DNA of 64,000 bases from Torreya grandis (Eukaryota > Streptophyta > Pinopsida > Cupressales > Taxaceae). Of this stretch, positions 1-11,434 are shown in pieces. A program made the position numbers and the translations under genes. Each line of letters starts with the position of its first letter. Position 1 is the first letter of the stretch. The stretch covers positions 4,108,001-4,172,000 of the forward strand of contig JARHVA010000667.1 in the NCBI GenBank assembly GCA_037957365.1. The letters run 5' to 3'. The notes beneath the pieces are model-generated. The model saw only the letters and a program-made list of their open reading frames with translations. It ran no database searches and was not told the DNA's origin.

Positions 1-26
1 TTGCACAAGATGCTCTTGTATGTTCC

Positions 27-521
27 TTGGATAAAGTAGAATCTTGGTTTATAGATTATGTTTCCTCTTTCCATGCATCCCCAAATAGAGTATTTTTCCA
101 TGTTAAGGTCCATGGAGACTTTGGAAAGATTTATCTAGGGGTTGGTGAGCCTTGTCAAAGTATTGGCAAAGGGGAAGTGTGGTTGAAATTGCAGACAGCC
201 AACACATGGATGTTGAAGAAGGTCATGCAAGTCCCAGTCTTGAAGATGAGGCTAATTTCTTCAAGAAAGTTGGGTGATGAGAGATGCACAGTAACTCTCA
301 CAGCGGATGCACTTGAATTAGCATGTGGTAAGAAAGTAGGTACTCTTTATCTACCTACTTGTATTATTGATTCTCCTTCTATTGCAAAGACGTGGCTCTG
401 TAGGCTTGGTCACATGAGTGAGAAGGGAATGCATGTTCTTAAGAGGAAGTTAGATGTCTTTGACAAACTTAAGAACTGGAAAGCCTTGGTTTCAATGGAG
501 GAGATGATGGATAGAGATTAG
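27..521 (+). pseudogene. Protease-remnant / GAG-pre-integrase fragment of A1
   Basis: The frame is already open at the window edge and has no convincing start of its own. Residues ESWFIDYVSSFHA align with the copia retropepsin box (W-x-x-DSGASFH), but the D-S-G triad is broken. Downstream come a VMQVPVLKMRLISSRKLGDE-type segment and LCRLGHMSEKGM, which are hallmarks of the GAG-pre-integrase domain. The frame then jumps to KLDVFDKLKNWKALV, a piece from the middle of integrase, so the integrase catalytic core is missing. It ends at a stop at 521. A2 (12644-13357) and A3 (25994-26950) encode the same arrangement, so the deletion is a family trait. Confidence 0.8.
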
Positions 522-599
522 CGAAAGGGGCTGGATAACTTTGAGTAGGGTAGTTTGGATAGGGTTTTGATTCAAAGTAAGCTCATGGGTAAAAATTCA

Positions 600-830
600 C
601 CACTCACAGGAAAACACAATTACCGACGTCAGTCAGGGGGAATCGACATCGAATAGATAGGTACCAACATCAGTCATGTGTAGACAGGCAAAGTTAGTGG
701 TGTCTGGCAGGTGGCTACCGGTGTCAGTCAGGGAATCAATGTTGGCAACTAGGACACCGACGTTGGTTAGGGAACTAGCGTCAGTGATCAGGTGGATTCA
801 ACATTGGTCGGGTACTGACCAGGGTTGGCC
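600..830 (+). repeat. Degenerate ACCGACGTCGGT-type palindrome cluster, A1
   Basis: Between the integrase remnant and the RT remnant are repeated variants such as accgacgtcagt, accaacatcagt and accgacgttggt, spaced roughly 15-40 bp. Most differ from the palindrome ACCGACGTCGGT by C-to-T or G-to-A changes at CpG. The orthologous position in A3 (about 26000-26245) still carries exact palindromes. Confidence 0.75.
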
Positions 831-965
831 AAGAAATGGATTTTGGGCGGGCAACACGCTGTCAAGGAGTCTCAAATGCCCATGTGGAGGATTGAAAGGG
901 TAAGTAAGCCTCAAATTTGTTATTCACCTTCTTGATACTACCTAAATAGGTTGCTCACTAATGGT

Positions 966-1825
966 CAAGAACTAGGAAGTTTTGAAGAGGCAATGTAGGT
1001 AGAATCTAGGAAACAGTGGGAGCATGACATGAATCCTTTAGAAGAGAACCAAATGGGAGATTTGGTAGAGTTTCCAGCTGGGATGAAAGCATTGAAAGAT
1101 GAATGGATTCCTTGGTTAAAGAAAGGAGAGAATGGACACGTGAGATGGAAGGCCAGGTTATATGGTCTTGAGCAGGCTGCAAGACAATGGTACAAGTTTG
1201 ATGGGTGTATGACAAAGCATGGCTTTAGTCAATGTCAATGTAACCATTGTGTTTACTTTACCAGGTTGGATAGTGATTACAACATTATCTTGTTACTGTA
1301 TGTGGTGTATATGCTTGTTTCAGGGTCACACATGCAGGGAGTTGTTGAGCTAAAGGTAAAGTTAGTTCAGTGGTGTGCCATGAAGGATTTAGGAGCAGCA
1401 AAATTCTTTGGCATGAGTATTCCTAGAGACAGGGAAGGTCACAGGTTGATGTTGTCTCAGGATGATTGTGTGAATAAGGTAGTGGCATGGTTCAACATGC
1501 AGGATGCAGAACCGGTTAGCACACCTATGGATGGACAGTTCATAGAACAGTGTCCCAATTCACATGATGAGGTTAAGTACATGTGTACTAGACCTATTTT
1601 TGCCCAAGCAGTGGGTGCTGTCAAAAAGTTTGTGGCCAATTTGGGAAAGAAGCACTAGAGAGCAGTTCAGTGGATTCTCAGGTATCTGAGAGGGACCAGC
1701 AATAGGTTAACATGCTATGCAGGGTCAGGCACTTCTCTACATAGGTATGTAGATTCAGATGTGGTAGGGGACTTGGATGATAGGCGTATCACCATAGGAT
1801 GTGTGGTGGTTGGTCTTCAAGATTA
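966..1825 (+). pseudogene. Reverse transcriptase / RNase H remnant of A1
   Basis: The region starts with a SFEEAM-like segment, the usual start of the copia RT region, and a stop. The frame 1029-1658 runs to WKARL and then directly to YGLEQAARQWYKFD. The RT palm block with its first catalytic Asp, which normally lies between these motifs, is absent. The YVDDML active-site box reads YVVYML, so both aspartates are lost. After the stop at 1658 the RNase H part continues as WILRYLRGTSNRL and YVDSDVVGDLDDRR (canonical YVDADWAGD) before breaking off near 1825. No active enzyme could be made. Confidence 0.85.
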
Positions 1826-1907
1826 AGCTTGAAGAGGGATACAAGCCAAGAAACAAATTAGACAATGTACAAGTACAGGTGCAGCTATTTATCTCCAAGT
1901 GGGAGAT

Positions 1908-2906
1908 TATTAGGTTGTGGAGCTAAAAGCTTCACCAAGATGCAAACAGGAGGAGGTCACTGAGTTGCAGGAAATCAACGTCGGTTTGATCAACTGACGT
2001 TGGTCATCTTCAGTGTTCACAGTAACCGATGTGGGTTATGGGTCAGCTAACATCGATCAGAAGGAACTGACATCGACAGCCTGTGTGTGCATGCATTTGC
2101 ATGCGTCTCTCGAACTAGTCTATTTTTGGACGGATAGTTTGTTTACATGTGAAAGACTAATTTTAGTCTTGGAGCTGTGGTTCTAATTATTTTAATTATA
2201 AGTCTGATTATTGTTTATATGGGATCTATTTAAGAGACCCATGGGCTGTATTGTAAAGTGTGCTAGATAGAGAGAGCAAGGTTAGCTCCTTCAGAGGGAA
2301 GAGAGCAAGGTTAGCTCCTCATAGTGCCACAGTGCCAAGTGTGTATGATCAGGTAGATCTGTGGGAGAGCAAGATCTGGTAAAAGATCCATAGGGGTGCT
2401 AGTTTGGAGAATCATAAGGACTTGGTGAGGCAAGGACAAGGAAGAGATCCTTCCAATTGTAAGATCTAGGTTTGTAGGTTGTGCAAGACTAGGTCGATCT
2501 ATAGGTGTGCAAGATTAGAGGAGATCTACATGGTAAGTAAGATCAAGTTGATTTGCAGGTGAGCAAGATCAAGGAGGTCTACTTGGAGTACTTGGTACTA
2601 GCAGTATTGTTACTGACTGGTGGAGGGTATAGCTCTGTGTTTGAGTTATGGTTGTAATTGGTTGAGTGAGAGAGCTCTTGAGGGAAAATATCTGTATGCC
2701 CTAGAGGTGTGGGAAGCCCTTGAGGTGTGGGAAGAAGATTGTGGCACTTCTTTATTGTATTTCCTTCTGAAGAGTATTAATACAAGATTGTGTATTGTCT
2801 CTCAAATTTTGTGTTGTTTCTGATTTCTAGTTACTTATTACTTCTGGTTAAATTCTGTGTTTAGTTGCTTATAAAAGGTAATCAATTTTGCTTCCTAATC
2901 CTGACA
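1908..2906 (+). repeat. LTR of A1 (about 999 bp)
   Basis: A polypurine tract (aagtgggagat, about 1897-1907) precedes the LTR start TATTAGG, which corresponds to TGTTAGG in A2. The end is CCTGACA at 2906. Sequence near both ends matches the reverse complement of the A2 and A3 LTRs (for example taggttgtggagctaaaagc). It is shorter than the A2 LTR (1162 bp), so it carries internal deletions. Confidence 0.75.
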
Positions 2907-2995
2907 AAGTGGTATCAAAGTTGTTTGTTGTTCTAAACCCTGACAAAGTGGTATCAGAGCTAAGCTTGCAGGTTCACAGAGCCTGGTTCAGAGTA
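2907..2995 (+). promoter_or_regulatory. Duplicated primer binding site and leader fragment after the A1 LTR
   Basis: tggtatcaaag (2910-2920) and TGGTATCAGAGC (2950-2961) are two PBS copies complementary to an initiator-tRNA 3' end. Each is preceded by an LTR-end-like cctgacaaag, giving a 40-bp duplicated unit. A PBS downstream of what should be a 3' LTR means either that this LTR was also the 5' LTR of another, now truncated, copy, or that the LTR end plus PBS was duplicated. Confidence 0.7.
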
Positions 2996-3549
2996 GGTTT
3001 GTGTTGATGCCATCTCTACCTTATGAAAAAGGCATAAAATAAAATAATCAGTAACTATAAGTGAAGGAAAATGATGAGATTCATGAAGACACTCAAGTAA
3101 AGAAGAATAATAATAGATAATCTCAACATCATGAAATTATACAAAATTACCTAATAATGGATCATCTAAGAAATATCCATCATCATAATTTGGGGTTTGA
3201 AGATTAATGACGCAAGTAGGGATGACCTTGTCATCCATGGAGGTGTGGTGAATAGAATGCCTAATCTTGGTTTAGACTATAGGAATGTCATCGTAAGGAG
3301 GCTTACGAGAACAAGGTTTCAAGGAAGCAAGAAGCTATGAAATGAGATGAGGTGAAGTGAGAGATCAAAATTTTTGATCTTTAAGTTAATATCATCAGTC
3401 TCATCATCATCATAATCTAAGAGGTTATGAGGAATGTTATCAATGAGCTCAGGATGCCCACTATAACCTCAGGTTGAATTAATGGGAAAGTTGAGACATT
3501 AAGATTCATGGAATAGAATGCTAGGCAAAGGATCAAGAGTTGGAATCTT

Positions 3550-4090
3550 AAATATATCATGATCTTGTAATTGTTCAAAATTTCAAGGGTTAGTGTCACC
3601 TTGAATGCTATAAATCAATCTATTATGAAAGAATTTAATGCATTGGTAGGCAAAAGAAGCAATATCTCTCATACGGTGAGTCCACATCCTACCAAGTAAG
3701 ATGTTATAATAAAAGGGGAAATTAAATATCATCACCTTCACATGAATGGTGACAGGTGGGATGGTAATGGGAATCCACACATAATTAAGAGGAGGCATTT
3801 TAATTATATCATATCCTTGGTAGGTGTTGCATGTAAACTTGAGATTGCATTCTTAATACCCAAGAGTTTTAATAAAATCAAGAGAGACAATGCAAGTGTT
3901 GGAACCCTTAGTAATCAATGCATGCTTAACTTAGATATCACCTATTTGGACACTAATAAATAAGGGAGAATCATCTACATGAATCAAAATCTCATTGGGA
4001 ATCATAGAATCTATGGGAAATTCTAATGAAAGAGAAGTGTCTATAGTTTCATCAATGTGGAAAGACATCTCTTCACATTGTTGTAATATA
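3550..4090 (-). pseudogene. Ty3/gypsy retropepsin remnant of B
   Basis: The minus-strand reading contains FYYNILLGRMWTHRM and QCIKFFHNRLIYSIQGD. These match the C-terminal part of plant gypsy proteases (YNLLLGRPWIH and the following HQ-x-LKF segment). Upstream, the position expected to hold the catalytic D-S/E-G reads ITKG, so the catalytic Asp is gone, although the following SLDFIKTLGY still resembles the family. Two in-frame stops lie between. The fragment follows the gag remnant in the expected order. Classification as gypsy protease is fairly secure; the subfamily is not. Confidence 0.7.
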
Positions 4091-4959
4091 CTATCTTCAG
4101 ATCCAAATAAAGCTACCTCTCATCCTACTAGGGGAGGATGAGGGACATTCATCTCAAATAATAGTTTCATAAGATGATTTCTATGGTGGGGAGAAGTCTT
4201 CATAAGCTCAAAGAATGGGAGTTGGGATGGGAGATTAGTGAACTTCGCAATGGGATCCCACTCATCATAGCCCATAAAAAGGTTGTTAGATAAAGGTGCA
4301 TAATAGTTAAGGAGGTCCTCTAAAGGAAGACTTGAAGTGCATTCGAATTTCTATTGATAGTAAGAAGATGGTTTGGGACAAGGTTTTAAATCATGTTGAG
4401 ATGATGAAGTAGTTGATTCAAGTTGATTTTGAGAAGTGGTAGAATAAATGTCAGTAGAAATTGGATTATCATTAGTATTGGAAGATGATGGAAGAATGGT
4501 ATAAATAGAATGGGAAGTGTTATCCAAGGGAGAATCATAAATTGGATCATCAAAGGTTATAAGATATTCTTGCCCCAACTCATTTAAATGAGTTGGAGAA
4601 GAATCCTAGATAACACTATATGTTTGAGATGAAGGAGGAGTGTAGATAGGTTGGGAATCAATGAAATCCACCACCCTTCACGTATTAGTCATGCTAACCA
4701 CATTATCTTTAGAAGTTAGTTCAACAAGACTTTCTACATTGGTTGTAGAAGGGGTGGGCTTGTCTTGGGTGTCTTTAATTGGTTGATGATTAGGAAGAGG
4801 GTCTTTGTAGATAGCCAAATGAGTGTTTGTTTGATTTAAGGCTTGAGTTTTGTCATGTGATTTATAGTCCTTAAAATCAATTTCATAATCTTGTTGGCAC
4901 TTAAAAATTATGGAATCATGATCAAAATTAGGTCCAAGAATAAAATCCATAGCTAAATT

Positions 4960-6355
4960 ATGAAGTTATCTACAGGTCTCATGAGAATGACCCCAACTAG
5001 CATGAAACCAACAAAACTTGTTAGGATCATACCAGGATTTCATAAGATAGGCAGGGTCAAGTTATTGTGAAAGAGGCTTAGGTAGATGCTTAAGAAATTT
5101 AGCTGAGGATAAAGGTTTGTGAACGTTAATGTTTTTTGGTGAAGATAAATGAGGATTTTTATATTTTTGATAAGGGGGAGATAGTTTCGTCAAAGAGGTA
5201 GGAATGACAGCTTAAACATTGTGAATGGTTTCATAAGAATATATAACACCATCATTGGTAACATTACAATTTTTATTCTTAAGTAAGAGATAAGGACCCT
5301 CAGAAGGTTGGGGTGGCTCAAATTGATACATTAGAAAAAAAATTCATTTAGCTTGGTCAATAGCCTCCTCCAATGTACATGGAGAAAGAGTGCAGACTCG
5401 ATATTGTAATTTAGGAAAAGGGGCATTGGTAAAAATATGAAAAATATTATCATTAGCCATGTTATGTTCACATTTATTTAATAAATTCTTCCATATTTTA
5501 AGGCTTGAGCAGTTTCATTTTCATTTTGTTTGCAATTTATGAAATGGGCCAAATTGTTTTCAGGAAGATCACCAGTTTGGAATTCTTAAACTAAAGCATT
5601 TACTAAATCCTCCAAACTAGTAATGGAATGTGGTCTAAGTTTATTCTACCAATCCAAGGCATCAATTTGACCCAATCCTTATAAATATTTCTAAATGTCT
5701 TAAGGTGAAGGGTAGGATCAATTGATCCATTATAAGAAATTGTAGGTGTGATACCTCCAATATCGATGTTAGCAATCTAAGTAGTGAGAAGTTCATTTTG
5801 TAGATTCTTAATAGTTTTGTTGATTAAAATATGTTAAGGAATGAGATTTCCTTGAGAATATTGAAGAAGATGTGGGGGAACATTCTATTTATGTGTGCCC
5901 GAAGTTGTTGGTTGAGGATGATATTGAAGATTAAGAAGATGGTTTTGCATTCTTATCATTTGATTTGTGTTATGAACTTAGAAATTATTCATTTGATTGA
6001 GAGTTTGTAAAAAAAGTTGATGTGTTTGATTAACATTGTTTGGAACATTAGAGCTGGTATTAGTGGCATGGGTACCACTATTGGTGTTTGTAGGAACTTG
6101 AGAGGAATTATGAGAATGTGATGCACTAGTGGAAAAAATTTATTGTGTAGCAAAAGATGGACTAGTGAATGGTTGAGAAGAAGCACTAGTAACATGATTA
6201 CATTGGGTAGCAACTGATACACTAGTGGAAGGTTTGAGGATAGTGGATCTTATGAGAGGCCCACTAGATGTAGAACCTACAATGTTAGTTGAGATACGAG
6301 GCATGGAGGTGAAATAAGTGACAGAAGAAGAGGTCATGGTATGAGAAGGGTTCAT
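4960..6355 (-). pseudogene. Ty3/gypsy gag remnant of B
   Basis: The reading begins at an ATG at 6355 with a Ser/Thr/Asn-rich N-terminus (to about 6000) that is broken by stops. Next comes SYNGSIDPTLHLKTF, matching the start of the plant retrotransposon gag core (Y-x-G-x-x-DP-x-x-HL-x-x-F). Further on are NNLAHFINCKQNENE and, near 5030, CWFHASWGHSHETCR, which resembles the cysteine/histidine box of gypsy gags (C-x-FH-x5-GH-x-T-x-x-C). Several stops and at least one frame change are present. The long frame 4678-4950 (MDFILGPNFDHD) continues from the Cys/His box as gag-protease linker. Confidence 0.65.
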
Positions 6356-6359
6356 AATT

Positions 6360-6800
6360 GAAGGAAGAGGCTAAGAATCAAATAAATGGTACCCCCAAAT
6401 TTGGTTAAGAATGTAAGAGTAGGTGAATGAGGTTCTTCAACTTGACCACTAATCATAATATTGTAAATGGTAGAAGGGTCCTTTTTTTTATATTGAGGAA
6501 ATTCAGAAATAAAGAAGAGAATTTTGGGAGTATACTCTAACTCAAGTTGGTCTTTTAATGAGAAGCGAGGATTACACTAAAAAGAGGTATTAGGAAGGGT
6601 CCCACAGTTCATTTTGCAAGTAGCAATATAAATGTTACTAGCCTCCAAGAGGGGAGACCTACTCTATCTATGGAAGACCCTATGAGGATTGATAAATTTC
6701 ATCATGTCTTTTGACTGAAAATCAGTGTCATTATCAAGCATAAAGTCCATGATTAAGGGTAGGAAAGAGATATGAGAAATCAAGGAACCAAGAAGTGACT
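6360..6800. other. AT-rich leader tract of B, no gene
   Basis: This stretch lies just upstream of the B gag start in the minus orientation. It has no open frame with recognisable domains and no obvious repeat. It is most simply the decayed 5' leader of B. Confidence 0.4.
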
Positions 6801-8124
6801 AAAACAATACAAGGTTGACTGGGTCAACTTAGCACAAAAATAGGGACTACCAAAATGTATAAGGTTGATTGGGTCAATCTTGTACAGTGAATAGGGATTG
6901 GTTAAGAGATAAAAGGGGATATACACAATACAAGGTTGATTGGGTCGATCTTGTATAGTGTACAAAGGATGAAAAAAGGGTACAAGGTTGACCGAGTATA
7001 ATAGATAGCAAAGAAAAGAACATTTGTAACAAGTTGTGAAATGAAATAAGATAATTTTTGCAATTAATCTAAGAAAGTTAGAACTATAAGGAAAAAAATA
7101 TTTAATTAAATCAATGTTGACCAATCCAATTGAAGCACATAATACAAAACCTCTCACTAACACTAGATAATTCAAGTTTTTACACACATAATTGAGCAAA
7201 GAACAAACAATCAACTTAGAAAGTAAAGAGCTAACTAATTGGTCAACCTAAGATGTTTTATTAGATTATTAAAAAATGATTTTAAATGTGATGGGAATTT
7301 GGCTATAAATCAAGGAACTATATGTCAATCTAAAGATCATTTCAGGTAGTTTGGGTTGAAAGGGAATGTAGTGGAAATGATACAGGTTTGGTATTGGGGC
7401 CTACCCACTCACTTCACACACCATAATGATAAAGGTGTCAGATGCTTATCTAGAATATACCATTAAAAATGCTTTATACTTGACCAAATTATCAATTTGG
7501 CTTCCCCTTTGGTGATGAAATCCAAGTAGGTTGGCCTTGGGTAAACAAAATTTAAAGTGTTTGTTTAGATTATGTGATTTGGTCGTGTGTGCATAAAATA
7601 GAAATAGTGAAACTAAATGATTAATTAAAAACACCTTAGTTAGGATATGTGAACTGTTATAAGCATGTAATCAATAAGAAAATAAAGGTGTGAACTAATT
7701 ACTATAATAGAGAGATTAATTCCAATATGAAACAAGGTATAGTGTTGACACCATATGCAAAAAAAACAAAATAGGGTCGACAGGGTCAATCCTGTAATAT
7801 GGAATTAAGGTTTGAAAATGAATAGGGTTGGCTAAGGTTAACCTTATTGTTTAGATATCACATATAACATAGAACTAGGTTGATAAGGTCGATCTAGTTG
7901 ACTGTGCAAGAGCAATTTTGAAGACTACAAATTGTGAAAGGAAAGATAGAAAAGAAAAAGACAAACATATAGAAAGGAACCTTGGTGTATCAAAGATGTT
8001 GAGAATGAAGATTGATAATCAAGAACCTTAATTTATGATTGAGAACTCTACTAAATAGGTTAACTAGATCGATCAAGCTTTACGGAATCCTACTATTGAG
8101 TGCTCGAAATGTAAAGGGTCAACT
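6800..8124 (-). repeat. Inverted W-box-like palindrome clusters in B, left half
   Basis: GTTGAC-TGG-GTCAAC occurs exactly at 6814-6828. Close variants follow from 6861 (ggttgattgggtcaatc) and 6932 (ggttgattgggtcgatc), and several looser ones lie in 7765-7885 and 8050-8124. Two of them are followed by ttgtaYagtg, so the repeated unit is longer than the palindrome. Confidence 0.7.
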
Positions 8125-8129
8125 GGGTT
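8125..8129. repeat. Target-site duplication GGGTT, left of C
   Basis: GGGTT precedes TGTTGG at 8130 and recurs at 19512-19516 after the right LTR. Joining the flanks gives gtcaactgggttgacc, a member of the surrounding palindrome family. Confidence 0.8.
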
Positions 8130-8994
8130 TGTTGGAAATATTTTCATTGATGTCAAAGGTCTAGCAATGGTGATAAAGGCCCCATAGAATTTATTGTCTA
8201 AAGGTGTTTTTAATGATCATATTTTGGCTAAAATGTGTTAATATTTATTTATTATTAATGAATATATTTTTAGTTGCATAAAATTTAAAAGATGGCCCAT
8301 GGAGAAGTCAAGGAGTCATGGGGTAAAGACAAAAGAGTAATGGGACGCATTTTCCCATTAAGAATCATCTTGAGGAATTCCAAGAGTCACCACATGAAGA
8401 AAAAAGAGGGTATGGTGCATTTTTCCATAAAGAGTCACCTTAAGGAATTTGAAAGGTCACCAAGATAAAGAAAAAAGGGGAAAGGATGCATTTACTGATG
8501 AAGGGTCACCATGTGACTTTTGAAATACAAGGATTCAAAGGGTCATGCAAGTTTTTCACCATTTTCTATGAGGAGTGAAGAGTCACAAAGGGTGAATTCC
8601 AAAGGTCATTTGAAAATATATAAATAAAGGCTTGGGAATCCATTTGTCATATGCAAGAGAGTGCATGGTTTGTAATTGTTTTATATAAGAAAAGAGGAGA
8701 GAATAGAAATAGATATTGTAGAGTTATATCATTTGTTGAGAAAGAAACATTGAGAGATAGTTCTGTTTTATACACAAGAGGGGTTGGTGCTCCTGTGGGT
8801 TAGTGCTCACAAATCTTTGCAATGAGTTAGTGCTCCTATGGGTTGGTGCTCACAAATAGTTATTGTGTTGGTGCTTGGAAAAGGGTTTAGTGTTCCTACA
8901 AGTTGGTGCTTGTGAACTTTGTAATTTGATTTGGTGCTCATTCATATACTTGAGATTATTCTCCATGGTTTTTACCACTTTGAGTTTCCACGTA
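8130..8994 (+). repeat. 5' LTR of C (3' end deleted)
   Basis: It starts TGTTGGAAATATTTTCATTG and aligns with the right LTR from 18577 up to the segment gagattattctccatggttttt. After about 8994 the two diverge and the left side continues as gag. The segment 8784-8945 carries a cluster of ttggtgctc / gttggtgctcaca repeats, also present in the right LTR (about 19228-19345). Confidence 0.8.
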
Positions 8995-10087
8995 AGAAGG
9001 CAAGTGAAAATAATGTTAAAGCTTTAAATATTATTTTATGTGGTTTATGTGAATCAAAATTTGTTAAAGTTATGCAATTCAAATATACTTATGAGACTTG
9101 GGTAAAGCTTGAAAATATTTACAAAGGTGATAGAAAGGTTTAGCAAGCTAATCTCCAGACTTTTAGAAGACAGTTTGAGAGTTTGAAAATGGAAGAAGAA
9201 GAAATTATAGCAAGTTATCTTTTACGGGTTGATCAAATAGTTAATCATATTCAAGGCCTTGGAGAAAATTTAGAAGAATAAATGATGGTACAAAAGGTTT
9301 TGAGATCTCTACCAATGAGATATGATGTAAATGTTTCTGCAATCGAGGAGATAAAGGATCTAGCCAAGCTAAAGATAGATGAACTACATGGTATTCTTAT
9401 GGCATATGAGATGTGGACCGAACAAGAGAAACCCTTAAAGAGGGAATCTGCTTTCAAGACATCAAAGAAAGATAAGGTTAAGATTCAAGAATTAAGTGAC
9501 AGCTCTAGCAATGATGAAGATGACAATGGAACTCTATTCATTTGTAAGCCAAAAAAGTGCAAAGGTAAATATTAAGGAAAATTACCTTTTAAATGTTTTA
9601 ATTATGGAAAGATTGGACATTTATAGCTAAGTGCCTAGATAAGAGAAATGGTAACAATGAAAAAGAAAGGTCTACTTTCAAAAAAAAATTCAAAGGTAAA
9701 TTCAAGAAGGGATTCAAGTAGAAGAGTTTATACTTTGAAGATCCTAGCTCAATCGAAGATAGTAGAGTCAGTGATTTAGATGAAGAAGAGATTTTATTCA
9801 TGACCATAGATGAAGATTCCTCCATAAGCAAAAGTATAGATGATTAAGAAGAAGAACAAGATTAATTTGAATTGAATCTAGAAGGAGAACTCATTTGTAC
9901 CTTAGAAGAATTACAAGCTCTCTAGAAAAATAATCATACATTGAAGCACAAAATCGAGAAAAATGAAAAGGAGTCAAAAAAAGAATTAAATATCTACAAG
10001 CACACAATGAAGAAGCCAAAAAGACTAAAGAAGATCTAATAGATCAGTTACAGAAAGTAAGTGAAGAATGTGAAAGGTATGTTTGTT
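8995..10087 (+). pseudogene. Copia gag (UBN2-type) remnant of C, 5' part
   Basis: The reading KALNIILCGLCESKFVKVM, then TYETWVKLENIYKGD, QTFRRQFESLKMEEEE and VVQKVLRSLP-like / IDELHGILMAYEM segments match the copia gag-polypeptide (UBN2) domain in order. An in-frame TAG follows near 9141 and a TAA near 9280; both frames continue past them. A first zinc knuckle (KCFNYGKIGHL) near 9590-9640 is broken by a stop and a frameshift, and its second Cys is replaced by Tyr. An acidic/Lys-rich stretch then runs to 10087, where A2 is inserted. The product would have been a capsid-nucleocapsid protein. Confidence 0.85.
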
Positions 10088-10092
10088 GAAAT
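10088..10092. repeat. Target-site duplication GAAAT, left of A2
   Basis: GAAAT directly precedes the A2 terminus TGTTAGG at 10093 and is repeated at 14592-14596. Confidence 0.85.
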
Positions 10093-11254
10093 TGTTAGGA
10101 CCCAAAAGCACCATTGATTACCATGTACAAGCAACTTAATATGCAGAAATTAACCAGAATCACAAGTAACTAGAATTCAGAAATAACACAGAATATGAGA
10201 GACAATACCCAATTGTATTAATACTCTTCCAAAAAAGAATTACAAATGAAGAGACGCCACACTCTTCCCACCTTACAGGCTTCCCACACCAAGTGTTCAG
10301 TAATTCACCTTCAAGAGCTCACTCTCTCAATTACGGTCCCAACACACAACTCAAACACAGAGTTGGTGTTCACCTCCACCAGCCAGTAACAACACTACCA
10401 GTCAACTAGTCAGTAACAATATTGCCAGTACATCGAGTATACACACATACTCAACTGAGTACACAACGTACTCCAAGTAAATCTCTCATGAAATTGCAAC
10501 AACCTGCAACTCAACTGATCTTACTTTGGAAGGATCTACCTTGCCTTTCTCTTTGCTCTCCAACTGAGTACACACCGTACTCCAAGTAGATCTCCCCTGA
10601 TATTACTCCCTATTGTGTTGCTGACCTCCCTGATCTTGCACACCTACAAATCAATCTGGTTTTGCACACCTTCAAACCTAGATCTCACACACACTACACC
10701 TGCAAATCAATGATCTTACTTACCATGTAGATCTCCAAATGTGGCCTTGCACACCTACTGACCAAGATCCTACATACATGAAAAATCCTTCTGATTCTCC
10801 AAACCAGCACCCATACTTGGCACTGTGGCACTAGGAGGAACACACCTTGCTCTCTTCCCTCTGAAGGAGCTAATTTTTGCTCTCTTACTCTCTAGCACAA
10901 ATTACAATATAGCCCATGAGTCTATTATATAGATCTCATGCAAACAATAATTAGACACCTAATTACAATAATTAGATCCACAGCTTCAAGTCTATAATTG
11001 GCCTTCTACATGCAAACAACTAGTTTGTTAACTAACTGTTCATGCAACTGATAGTTCCAAAACCACACAAGCGATCAACGTCAGTCCCTGTCTGCCTGGA
11101 GGTGACCAACGCCGGCCGATCCATGATCGACGTCAGTTGCTCTTCTCACTGTATATGACCAACGTCGACTGATCAGACTGACGTCGATTGATCTACAACT
11201 CAGCAACCTCCTCCATGTCTACATTAGTGAAGATTTTAGCTCCACAACCTAACA
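10093..11254 (-). repeat. 3' LTR of A2 (1162 bp)
   Basis: On the plus strand it begins TGTTAGGACC and ends CCTAACA. Immediately to its right, catcttccacttgg is the complement of the polypurine tract. Palindrome variants of the gacgtcggt type lie near 11090-11190. A TATA-like TATATAATA (minus strand) is at 10923-10931. Confidence 0.9.
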
Positions 11255-11434
11255 ATCTTCCACTTGGAGATAAACAGCTACATTGTACTTGTACCTATAC
11301 ACCATCTAATTTGTTTCCTAGCTTGTATCCCTCTTCAAGCTCAACCCTGAAGACCAACCACCACACATCCTGTGGTGTAAACCCTATCATCCAAGTAACC
11401 TGCCACATCCGCATCTACAAACCCATGTAGAAAA

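Larger units (their letters stand above)
1..2906 (+). mobile_element. Family A non-autonomous Ty1/copia copy A1 (5' end outside window)
   Basis: The segment runs from a protease/GAG-pre-integrase remnant through a palindrome-rich spacer and an RT/RNase H remnant into an LTR at 1908. The same order, with the same losses (most of gag, the integrase core, the RT palm), is seen on the minus strand in A2 and A3, so this is a third copy of one rearranged family. The 5' LTR lies outside the window. Many CpG sites that survive in A3 are TpG or CpA here, so this copy looks older. Family placement is firm from shared layout and sequence; mobility in trans is inferred. Confidence 0.85.
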
